A stretch of DNA of 64,000 nt from Paenibacillus sp. GP183. GTDB lineage: Bacteria; Bacillota; Bacilli; Paenibacillales; NBRC-103111. The position numbers and the translations under genes were made by a program. Position 1 is the first letter of the stretch, and each line of letters opens with the position of its first letter. The stretch lies in the NCBI RefSeq assembly GCF_900104695.1, contig NZ_FNSW01000001.1, positions 4,396,001 to 4,460,000 of the forward strand, read 5' to 3'. Below the pieces are notes generated by a model. It searched no databases and was not told where the DNA came from. It saw only the letters and a program-made list of their open reading frames with translations. This document shows positions 8,887 through 15,274 of this stretch, piece after piece.

Positions 8887-8909
8887 CTAAACGACAATTC
8901 TGTTCATAT

Positions 8910-8980
8910 GCGGGTGTAGTTCAATGGTAGAACTTCAGCCTTCCAAGCTGATAGCGTGGGTTCGATTCCCATCACCCGCT
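8910..8980 (+). tRNA. tRNA-Gly (UCC), no encoded CCA
   Basis: 71 nt. The acceptor GCGGGTG pairs with CACCCGC, and the anticodon loop CTTCCAA gives UCC. CCA is not encoded. The last 16 nt and the following terminator are duplicated at 9151-9212. Confidence 0.93.
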
Positions 8981-9026
8981 TAAACAAAGAAAATCCACCT
9001 TAATGGTGGTTTTTCTTTGTTGCAAG
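8965..9026 (+). repeat. Direct repeat covering tRNA-Gly 3' end and terminator, copy 1
   Basis: 62 bp beginning inside the T arm of tRNA-Gly. It matches 9151-9212 at 61 of 62 positions (difference at 9001). The arrangement resembles attL/attR left by integration at a tRNA 3' end. Confidence 0.85.
8983..9021 (+). terminator. Terminator after tRNA-Gly
   Basis: A long hairpin from AACAAAG to CTTTGTT with inner CCACC/GGTGG and T-rich right arm. A nearly identical copy lies at 9169-9207. Confidence 0.75.
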
Positions 9027-9150
9027 TAAGGGAAGCGAACCCTAGGGTTCGACCGTCCGTGAAAGCATCCCGAATCATCCAAGTAGGACGAGCGTCTAAA
9101 TTTACCGCTGCTTTGTTTCCATAGGAAACTGTTCAATCAGAATTTAGAGT

Positions 9151-9212
9151 ATTCCCATCACCCGCTTAAACAAAGAAAATCCACCTCAATGGTGGTTTTT
9201 CTTTGTTGCAAG
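9151..9212 (+). repeat. Direct repeat, copy 2 (orphan tRNA-Gly 3' end)
   Basis: Second copy of the 62-bp segment, with no tRNA 5' part before it. The 124 bp between the copies holds no gene, only a 16-bp palindrome (9036-9051) and a stretch resembling other intergenic repeats of the window. Confidence 0.85.
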
Positions 9213-9253
9213 AGTTTTGAATGGTGTTAGGGATTATATAAGGAGTGATTAAA

Positions 9254-9490
9254 GTGGGATTTTCAGCGAATGAAGTTGCTGAATGGATGCTTAATGAAGT
9301 AAAATCGGCTGGGATTTTGTATCAAGCTGATGCGGTTAACTATATAATAAATAACTTTGGCGAAACGTTTATTTATGTTAATGAAAATGGAAATCAGGCA
9401 ATTTCAAAGAATGTAAAGAAAGCATTTAAAAAACTGCATGCCGGAAAAGCGGCGTGGGATCGAGACGGTTTCTTTTGGGGTTGGACTTGA
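9254..9490 (+). CDS. Small DUF6953-like protein
   Basis: 78 aa starting with a GTG that follows ATAAGGAG by 8 nt; the in-frame GTG at 9245 overlaps that site. The sequence (EVAEWMLNEVKSAGILYQ ... YVNENGNQAISKNVKKAFKKL ... WDRDGFFWGW) is soluble and mixed alpha/beta, with an aromatic C-terminus. I recall this pattern from the DUF6953 family, whose function is unknown; the family call is tentative. It sits just behind the duplicated tRNA-Gly terminator, where accessory genes often lie. Confidence 0.75.
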   Translation: MGFSANEVAEWMLNEVKSAGILYQADAVNYIINNFGETFIYVNENGNQAISKNVKKAFKKLHAGKAAWDRDGFFWGWT

Positions 9491-9620
9491 TTATCATTCG
9501 TAAGAGGTTTTTTCGTATTTGATTTGAGTTGACGGACATAAGGTTCTAAAGACCTTCGAATTATGTATTGTATTATATGGAAATTCATTTAGTTTTTGTG
9601 ATATAGTTTTCCTATAGCAT

Positions 9621-9738
9621 GAATCGGTACGATAAGGGCAAAACCATTGAAAAATGGTGACGCAAAGCTATAGGGGCTAATTTGGGTAATCATACACCAA
9701 AATGCCAGCCAGCTGCCGAAAAAGCCTCCGTCCGATTC
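9621..9738 (+). promoter_or_regulatory. Cyclic di-GMP-I (GEMM) riboswitch
   Basis: The conserved core is present: GGGCAAAACCATT (P2 strand), GACGCAAAGC, a GGGGCTAA turn, and GCCAGCCAGCTGCCGA. Flanking GAATCGG (9621-9627) and CCGATTC (9732-9738) can close it. CCTCC at 9725-9729 is complementary to the ribosome site GGAGG (9757-9761) of the next gene, suggesting ligand control of translation. The class call rests on recalled consensus. Confidence 0.85.
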
Positions 9739-9773
9739 AATGTAGATTTAATAAAAGGAGGAGATTTAATGTT

Positions 9774-9950
9774 ATGGACAAAATAAGCTTAAATTTGGAA
9801 GTACAAAAATTAATTGAAAACTTGCATCTTCCTGAAGATGATATTTTGGAAATGTTCAACTTTAAGAGTAATAACAATGATTTAACGCGAGAAGAGGCTT
9901 TTAAGTTTATCCATTTTCTTAGAAGTGAACTAGACAATCGCAGTCATTAA
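9774..9950 (+). CDS. Small acidic protein under c-di-GMP riboswitch control
   Basis: 58 aa (MDKISLNLEVQKLIENL ...), helical and acidic, without signal peptide or membrane segment. I do not recognise the family. GGAGGAG lies 10 nt before the ATG. It is the only gene between the riboswitch and a terminator at 9961, so it must be the direct target. The length and the QKLIENLHLPEDDILEMF helix would suit a small adaptor or regulator, but nothing more can be said. Confidence 0.75.
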   Translation: MDKISLNLEVQKLIENLHLPEDDILEMFNFKSNNNDLTREEAFKFIHFLRSELDNRSH

Positions 9951-9960
9951 GAAGACTCTC

Positions 9961-9988
9961 GCTCCGAGCTGATCGGGGCTATTTTTAT
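9961..9988 (+). terminator. Terminator of the riboswitch gene
   Basis: GCTCCGA/TCGGGGC stem with a 5-nt loop, followed by TATTTTTAT. Confidence 0.65.
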
Positions 9989-10033
9989 GCCTACAATCGG
10001 GGAAAGGGTCTGGAACATATCGAAAAAACTTTA

Positions 10034-10062
10034 TTGACACGACACGTAAAGTGTCATATTCT
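10034..10062 (+). promoter_or_regulatory. Consensus sigma-A promoter
   Basis: TTGACA (10034-10039), exactly 17 bp, TATTCT (10057-10062). The spacer contains GACAC-N5-GTGTC. The predicted start site is near 10069, at the edge of the operator-like dyad. Confidence 0.75.
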
Positions 10063-10069
10063 ATTTTCA

Positions 10070-10084
10070 GATACAAAATGTATC
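10070..10084. promoter_or_regulatory. Operator-like dyad, copy 1
   Basis: GATACAAAATGTATC is a 6-bp arm dyad with a 3-nt centre, placed at the predicted transcription start. A near-identical dyad lies upstream of the convergent peptidase gene at 11677-11691. Confidence 0.6.
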
Positions 10085-10107
10085 AGTTTGGAGAGGAGAA
10101 GCAGATA

Positions 10108-11115
10108 ATGATCCTGCATCTGATACAAGCATTGTATGATCCACGAATTCCGCTTCCCCGAAATCCGGGTTTTTATGAGAAGACGTTAGAGGATATTGAA
10201 TATTTTTCGGTATCTTCCCAAATATATTTTTTATTGAAGCAGCAAGCAAAATTGGAGCAAACACCATCTTTTTTTCAGAAGCGTTTGGAACAAAAATACA
10301 ATGAGATCTTATACCCCAATATCCTGATCAAAAGTCAAACAGAACGATTGCTAAAAAAATTTGAAGATGCAGGTATATCGGTCATCCCGCTCAAAGGCAT
10401 AAGCTTTGCTGAAAAGTATTTTGGTCATGTTGGGGCCAGAGGTACTTCCGATATTGACCTATTAATAAACCCGTTGGATTTGGAGAAAGCAATTAACTGT
10501 GTGAAATCAATGGGCTTTACAATTGAGCAAGAGCATATCCCTTCCCATTTTCATTGGAGCTTCAGCAAACCATTACCACATTCATCTATTCCGTTGACAG
10601 TGGAATTGCATTGGCATTTGTTGAAAGACAACACGTCCGATTTAAATATAAATGAGTTTTGGAATCAGGCGAAGCCTATAAATTCGTTCACATATGTCAT
10701 GGAATTGTCAGAGTTTCATACCTTTTATATGATTTGTCTTCATGGTTGGAGGCATAATTTGGACTCTTTGAAGTATTTTATAGACATCATACAAATGATT
10801 CATAGTGTAAACAAACAATTTGATTATAACGATTTGTTTAAGCAGGCGGCTGAGCATAACACACGGAGAAGAATAACCAGGACGTTAGCGATTGTATATC
10901 ATCACTTTCCACACCTCGAACAGATCAAAGAACTGCCTTATCAAAAAAGTACCCGGCTGTGGTGGGACTATAAGGCAATTAGAGATTCTAGCTACAAGCC
11001 CATTGAGGTTTATTTGAATTTTTTTTACTATGAATTTTTTGACTTCGATACATTAAAACATTGTATCACAGCTCTGTTTAGGTTCCTGTTTCCCAAAGGG
11101 AGTACAACAAGATGA
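10108..11115 (+). CDS. Nucleotidyltransferase family protein (NTP_transf_5 type)
   Basis: 335 aa. The N-terminal helical part is followed by IPLKGISFAEKYFGHVGARG and TSDIDLLINPLDLEKA, the conserved acidic nucleotidyltransferase motif of the PF14907-type family. ELHWHLLKD and the LHGWRHNLDSLKYFIDI stretch also fit. Homologues occur near RiPP clusters, including lasso peptide loci, but no B, C or precursor genes are here, so the substrate is unknown. Start chosen from GGAGAGGAG before ATG 10108; the upstream GTG (10051) lies inside the promoter. Convergent with the peptidase gene. Confidence 0.8.
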   Translation: MILHLIQALYDPRIPLPRNPGFYEKTLEDIEYFSVSSQIYFLLKQQAKLEQTPSFFQKRLEQKYNEILYPNILIKSQTERLLKKFEDAGISVIPLKGISFAEKYFGHVGARGTSDIDLLINPLDLEKAINCVKSMGFTIEQEHIPSHFHWSFSKPLPHSSIPLTVELHWHLLKDNTSDLNINEFWNQAKPINSFTYVMELSEFHTFYMICLHGWRHNLDSLKYFIDIIQMIHSVNKQFDYNDLFKQAAEHNTRRRITRTLAIVYHHFPHLEQIKELPYQKSTRLWWDYKAIRDSSYKPIEVYLNFFYYEFFDFDTLKHCITALFRFLFPKGSTTR

Positions 11116-11139
11116 TATATCCGAGCCGGAGAAATCCAC

Positions 11140-11610
11140 TTACGTTAATTTGGCGGGTGGTTTTATTCGTTTGAGCCTTAAATACATACGAATGACTTTG
11201 GAGAAGGCCGGTATTGTAAGGACGATTTCACCCCAAGCTTGCATCAAAAATGAATCGGAACGAAGCCATCTCCCGTATTTTTGCATCGATTCCATAGCAC
11301 CGACGATTTGATCTGAGTTGATCGGCAGGTCGATGTCGGGATTGGAATCGCCTTTGCAAATATATTGGACGATTCCGGCTTCCAAATCTACCCGCTTGAT
11401 GAAGCGATGTCCGACCAAGTTGCCCGTACGAGCTACGAACAAAAGAATGTCGCCTCTCTTCACCCTGTCCGGATCGAAGGCAACGAAGCGGCAAATCGTA
11501 CCCGTCTGGAGCAGCGGAAACATGCTGAGCCCATGCGACGGAATCTCGAGGTAACCCCTATTCGCGATGATTTGCTTGAAACCCCGAATCATTTCCAAGT
11601 TAGCCTTCAT
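11140..11610 (-). CDS. S24/S26-type signal peptidase-like protein
   Basis: 156 aa. HGLSMFPLLQTG carries the likely nucleophilic Ser; RGDILLFVARTGNLVGHRFIKRV and YICKGDSN follow, with the Lys and Gly-Asp pattern of S26/SipW-like peptidases. A C-terminal hydrophobic stretch plus basic tail (about 125-150) may bind the membrane. The ATG has only a weak ribosome site, but an 11-codon leader ORF with a good site overlaps it, suggesting coupled translation. The convergent neighbour carries the same operator-like dyad, which suggests a common regulator. Confidence 0.78.
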   Translation of the reverse strand: MKANLEMIRGFKQIIANRGYLEIPSHGLSMFPLLQTGTICRFVAFDPDRVKRGDILLFVARTGNLVGHRFIKRVDLEAGIVQYICKGDSNPDIDLPINSDQIVGAMESMQKYGRWLRSDSFLMQAWGEIVLTIPAFSKVIRMYLRLKRIKPPAKLT

Positions 11611-11635
11611 ATTCGACCAATCCGAGGATCTTCAT
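11600..11635 (-). other. Possible 11-aa leader ORF coupled to the peptidase gene
   Basis: ATG at 11635, shortly after GGGAGGAAATCAGAGG, reads MKILGLVEYEG and stops at 11600, overlapping the peptidase start codon (11610). It has the better ribosome site, so it may serve translational coupling. Whether the peptide matters is unknown. Confidence 0.4.
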
Positions 11636-11676
11636 CCTCTGATTTCCTCCCAAACGAATTGTTTTTTTTCATTTTA

Positions 11677-11691
11677 GATACATATTGTATC
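11677..11691. promoter_or_regulatory. Operator-like dyad, copy 2
   Basis: GATACATATTGTATC, differing from 10070-10084 only in the centre (GATACA-N3-TGTATC). It lies 67 bp upstream of the peptidase start, with a TATAAT-like box on the minus strand at 11709-11714; no good -35 is seen. Confidence 0.6.
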
Positions 11692-11741
11692 ATATTTATT
11701 ACTACTCTATTATACAAAAGGAGCTGCGTCAATGATTTTAT

Positions 11742-12113
11742 TTAGTCCAATACATCAAACCATATAGGAGATTTATCTTTGGGGTCGCCATTGTAATTTA
11801 CTGTGATTTCCTCACCCTCCCTAATGTCTGCCATAGCATAAAAGTCAATCGTTTGATTATCTATGTTAGTAAAATACCTCGCATTTGGGGTGTAGGAGTG
11901 ATTAAATATCGATCCATACCCTAAAGCAATCGCTAAATCCCCATCCCAACGGAAGAAGTAATTATGGAGTACGGTTTTCTTCAGATGCTCCCGTTCGGAT
12001 TTAGGCGATATAATCACAGGTGCTTCATCAAGCATTTCTCCATTCTTAATATCACGTGCAGCGTAAATCCCTCGACCATACTTGCCAGTATCTTTCATAT
12101 ATATGGGTCTCAC
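11742..12113 (-). CDS. SET-domain protein (putative lysine methyltransferase)
   Basis: 123 aa. The fold is a minimal SET domain: GKYGRGIYAARDIKNGEML at the N-terminus, then the conserved FNHSYTPNARYF (cofactor and substrate site) and IREGEEITVNYNG with the catalytic Tyr. SET proteins methylate lysine using S-adenosylmethionine. Start taken at GTG 12113, 8 nt after AAAGGAG; a TTG at 12140 precedes the site. It follows cotH by 28 nt on the same strand, so the two form an operon, an unusual pairing. The target is unknown; the Lys-rich repeat protein next door is a candidate. Confidence 0.85.
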   Translation of the reverse strand: MRPIYMKDTGKYGRGIYAARDIKNGEMLDEAPVIISPKSEREHLKKTVLHNYFFRWDGDLAIALGYGSIFNHSYTPNARYFTNIDNQTIDFYAMADIREGEEITVNYNGDPKDKSPIWFDVLD

Positions 12114-12141
12114 AGCAGCAACTCCTTTCTCTCCTAACAAT

Positions 12142-13224
12142 TTATAGATCTTTTAAATGATTTCGGAGATAGCTGTTCCGATCAGCGATGAAACGAAGAA
12201 TAAATTCGGGTTCTTTATCAAATTTAGGGATCGAATTTCTCATATAAGGATCTAGTGTTAAATAGGGTCGCAATTGTGTATGTAGACTGGTAATTTTAGG
12301 CTCCAAAGCTGCAGCAGTAAATGAGGTTTCCAAAATTTCTTCAAGTAAAAGACGATATTGATCGCGGAAATCCTTAACATCAAGAAGGCGCGCAGTCAGT
12401 GTATTATAACCTTCAATAGGAACATAATCGTGTTCCATCATACCCCCGTGCACATCCCTTCCCCATGTGGCATCATAATCCCATGGAATGATTTCATATA
12501 ATCCGGTTTCTTCATTACGATAAAGTGAATAATTGTGTATAAAACCATCATAATTCTGAGTACATATTACTCCACATAACCACAGCAAATATTTTTTTAC
12601 ATCCAAGTATTTTATGATTTCTCCACCAAAATCACTTCTTGGGATCGTATTAATTTTATAAATCAGCATTTCTAAATCAAGGGCATCTTTATCGTTACCG
12701 ATTTTTCTCCTATATCCTGAAAGCAGGGATTTTTTAGGCTCACTCTTCGGGTTCAGCAATGAAAAATTGGCATGATAATTAGTTGCATAAAATATGGGGC
12801 CATTTGGAAGCTTTCTCTTTTGCAAAAAAAGATCATCAACAGATTCAAGCTGCAAATAAATTCCTTTAGACTTTCCGTTCAGTTCGAGTAAAACATGCTT
12901 GCAATCGGGAGAAAAGGTCCCGGTTGTTTGAAAAAAATCAAAGGATAGCTTGCTTCTCATAATAGAGGGGTCACGATACTCGGCGTTAAGATGAATTTCA
13001 CGACCTTCAAAATAATCGCTGCATGTTCCAAGGTCGATTCGAAACGATTTTTTGCGGAATTTGCGTATGTGATCCCCACGATAAGAAATGCCTATTTCGT
13101 AAGGGCGTTTATCCACTTCCATTATTGAAGGAACCGGTTTCTCATCCCATATGTTCTTTTGCAGTTCTTTAAGCCTTTTGGGCTCAATAGAAACTCTGTA
13201 GGTCGGAAAAATATGATGGTTCAT
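12142..13224 (-). CDS. cotH: CotH-type spore coat protein kinase
   Basis: 360 aa, matching the CotH kinase family. It has RGDHIRKFRKKSFRIDL near the N-terminus (lysine-containing nucleotide site), then LNAEYRDPSIMRSKLSFDF, NYDGFIHNYSLYRN and the acidic IIPWDYDATWGRD motif, which carries the metal-binding Asp. In Bacillus subtilis, CotH phosphorylates the repeat coat proteins CotB and CotG; the cotG gene lies divergently next to cotH. The same geometry is seen here with a repeat gene at 13382. GGAAGGAATG precedes the ATG. A minus-strand CATAnnnTA box (13257-13265) may be a sigma-K -10. Confidence 0.88.
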   Translation of the reverse strand: MNHHIFPTYRVSIEPKRLKELQKNIWDEKPVPSIMEVDKRPYEIGISYRGDHIRKFRKKSFRIDLGTCSDYFEGREIHLNAEYRDPSIMRSKLSFDFFQTTGTFSPDCKHVLLELNGKSKGIYLQLESVDDLFLQKRKLPNGPIFYATNYHANFSLLNPKSEPKKSLLSGYRRKIGNDKDALDLEMLIYKINTIPRSDFGGEIIKYLDVKKYLLWLCGVICTQNYDGFIHNYSLYRNEETGLYEIIPWDYDATWGRDVHGGMMEHDYVPIEGYNTLTARLLDVKDFRDQYRLLLEEILETSFTAAALEPKITSLHTQLRPYLTLDPYMRNSIPKFDKEPEFILRFIADRNSYLRNHLKDL

Positions 13225-13308
13225 GACATCATTCCTTCCAATATTATTCTGCCTATTATTGTATGAGGAAATCTAAGGATTTGATAACAAATTCAATATA
13301 TACCCAGT

Positions 13309-13336
13309 ACGTCCGACATTATCTTCACATAAGCTA
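13309..13336 (+). promoter_or_regulatory. Candidate sigma-K promoter of the repeat-protein gene
   Basis: AC at 13309, a 17-bp spacer and CATAAGCTA (13328-13336) fit the late mother-cell pattern AC-N16/17-CATAnnnTA. It lies 46 bp upstream of the ATG of the repeat protein. The motif is short, so chance is possible. Confidence 0.45.
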
Positions 13337-13381
13337 AAGCAACCTTAAATTTAAGGAATCTGATTTTGAAGGAGGATCTAT

Positions 13382-13651
13382 ATGGGAGATGATCAAATAA
13401 ATGAGTTCATTGAGCAAGCAAAAGAATTGGGACTAGATGAGTTCTTGGTTCGAAATCCCGTTGCAATAAAAGGAACCGGCAAAGGAACCGGCAAAGGAAC
13501 TGGTAACAAAGGAACTGGTAACAATGGAAATGATGAAAAAGGAAATGATGAAAAAGGAAATGATGACAAAGGAAAAAATGACAAAGGAAATAATGACAAA
13601 GGAAATGGTAACAAAGGAAATGGTAATAATGGAAATGGTAACAAAGGTTAG
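13382..13651 (+). CDS. Lys/Gly/Asn/Thr repeat protein, probable spore surface protein
   Basis: 89 aa with an ideal AAGGAGG site. A 30-residue helical, acidic N-terminus (DDQINEFIEQAKELGLDEF) precedes a low-complexity tail (about 30-89). The tail is built from KGTG units, then GNDEK, GNDDK and GNGNK variants, with about 12 Lys, four Thr and no Ser. No signal peptide. It is divergent from cotH, the position held by the CotG substrate in Bacillus. The tail offers Lys for methylation and a few Thr for phosphorylation. The role is inferred from context only. Confidence 0.8.
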   Translation: MGDDQINEFIEQAKELGLDEFLVRNPVAIKGTGKGTGKGTGNKGTGNNGNDEKGNDEKGNDDKGKNDKGNNDKGNGNKGNGNNGNGNKG

Positions 13652-13695
13652 GGCAGAGGGTAACTAATTTGCGGATTTTGATCCAGACGCACAAC

Positions 13696-13742
13696 TATAG
13701 GGCATGTTTGTGTAGCTGTGTGCGACATAAACATGCCCTATA
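13696..13742 (+). terminator. Long hairpin after the repeat-protein gene
   Basis: Perfect 14-bp arms TATAGGGCATGTTT (13696-13709) and complement (13729-13742) around a 19-nt loop, followed by AATTTGTTT. A partly repeated GCGACAYAAACAT motif lies at 13723 and 13752. Confidence 0.6.
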
Positions 13743-13915
13743 ATTTGTTTGCGACACAAACATACTAAATGATTTGGCTATCAAATTTATTAGCTTAGGC
13801 GTAATGTAACAGGAAAACAAGAATCTAACCTCACTTTTGCAGCAGTTCCTTCCCGGGACTGTTTTTTCCTTGTTTGGGTATAATAACCTGAAAGGTGGAA
13901 GGAGGGGCTGCAGCA

Positions 13916-15274
13916 ATGAGTGAACAGCTAGACAGTTTGCGCGAAGAGTTAGTCGACCGAATATCGTCTACGGATGACAACCAAATCCTGCAGCTTCAAA
14001 AAGAGGACGGCACCCTGCATCTGATGTATAATGTTTCCCTTTGCGATCCGAATAAACTGTACAAGTTCATCCGTGTCCCTTTTGCCGAAAAACCGAGTCT
14101 TGCCGAGTTTGCGCAATATATTCAGGATATGGCCGAAACATTCGAAGCCTCCGATACAGGAAGCCTGCAGCAAAAGCTTTACGCGGGATATGCGTTGATA
14201 TTCATGGATGATCAGATCCTGGCGTTTAAAGCAGTCAAAGATTTCGGTAACCAGCAAAGTCCGTCCACTGTGGAAGGAACGTTGTACGGCCCCCAGAATG
14301 CGTTTTCTGAAGATAATGAAACCAATGTCAGCATCATCCGCCAAAGATATCCGTCCGCCGATTTGATCATGGAGAACCTTACCGCGGGAACAACAACCCA
14401 ATCAAAGGTCTCCTTGTTGTATGACTCGGCTGTAGTGAACATGACCGCGCTTGGTCATGTGAAAGAAAGAATGAAGGAATTGGATGCCGCTGTAGTCCAG
14501 GCCCCCATCCAGTTGTACTTGCTCCTGAATCGTCAAAAGTACTCCCTGTTCCCAACCATGCTCCATACCGATAGGCCGGATCGCGCCGTTCTCAATCTGT
14601 CTCAGGGGAAGATCGTGTTATTTGTTCAAGGAACCCCGTTCGCCGTGATCGGTCCTGTCGTTTTTTACGATTTCGTATCGTCCATGGACGATGGTTACAT
14701 GAACTACTGGTTTTCCCGGTTTACCGTTATTTTGAGATACCTGTCCATTTTTTTCACTCTGTTTCTGCCTGCGATTTACATTGCTGCCGTATCCTTCAGT
14801 CCGGAAATATTCCGTGTGCAGCTTACTTTTTCCCTTGCTGGAAGCCGGGCTGCCGTCCCGTATCCTTCCTATGTAGAAGTCTTGATTATGTTATTCATGA
14901 TAGAGGCTTTAACGGAAGCCAGTATCCGTCTGCCCCGACTTATCGGTTCAACCGCCGCAACTGTAGGAGGGTTAATTCTCGGACAAGCCGCACAGCAGGC
15001 GGGGCTGGTCAGCAGTATCTTGATTATCGTGATCTCGCTCGTCGCGATTTCCAGTTTTGTGATTCCCGTGAATCCCATTTTTAATGCTATAAGGGTAATC
15101 CGTATCCCTTTGATTCTTATGGCAACCTTGCTCGGGGTGACGGGTTTGGCTGCCGGTTTTTTTGTCCTTGTGTTCTGGCTGGCAAACGTGCGCAGCTTCG
15201 GGCAGCCCTATTTTCGCATTTTCGCTGATGAACGCTCTCCCAGCGGGATGAAGAAAGGGGGGAAAGCATCATAA
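13916..15274 (+). CDS. Spore germination receptor A subunit (GerA/GerKA family)
   Basis: 452 aa. A soluble N-terminal domain (about 1-245) is followed by about four to five membrane segments (about 275-430) and a short basic tail. Family marks are KAVKDFGNQQSPSTVEGTLYGPQNAFSEDNETN, SLLYDSAVVN and PYPSYVEVLIMLFMIEALTEASIRLP. In the spore inner membrane, A subunits act with B and C subunits to sense nutrients. Start at the ATG 8 nt after GGAAGGAGGGG; the upstream in-frame GTG is part of that site. First gene of a three-gene gerABC operon. Confidence 0.93.
   Translation: MSEQLDSLREELVDRISSTDDNQILQLQKEDGTLHLMYNVSLCDPNKLYKFIRVPFAEKPSLAEFAQYIQDMAETFEASDTGSLQQKLYAGYALIFMDDQILAFKAVKDFGNQQSPSTVEGTLYGPQNAFSEDNETNVSIIRQRYPSADLIMENLTAGTTTQSKVSLLYDSAVVNMTALGHVKERMKELDAAVVQAPIQLYLLLNRQKYSLFPTMLHTDRPDRAVLNLSQGKIVLFVQGTPFAVIGPVVFYDFVSSMDDGYMNYWFSRFTVILRYLSIFFTLFLPAIYIAAVSFSPEIFRVQLTFSLAGSRAAVPYPSYVEVLIMLFMIEALTEASIRLPRLIGSTAATVGGLILGQAAQQAGLVSSILIIVISLVAISSFVIPVNPIFNAIRVIRIPLILMATLLGVTGLAAGFFVLVFWLANVRSFGQPYFRIFADERSPSGMKKGGKAS

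Noticed and set aside
9036-9051. LexA operator
   Set aside because: CGAAC and GTTCG are 6 bp apart; the Bacillota LexA box needs 4, and no damage-response gene is adjacent.
10108-11610. Complete lasso-peptide cluster
   Set aside because: Only nucleotidyltransferase and peptidase genes are present; no precursor, B or C proteins in the neighbourhood.
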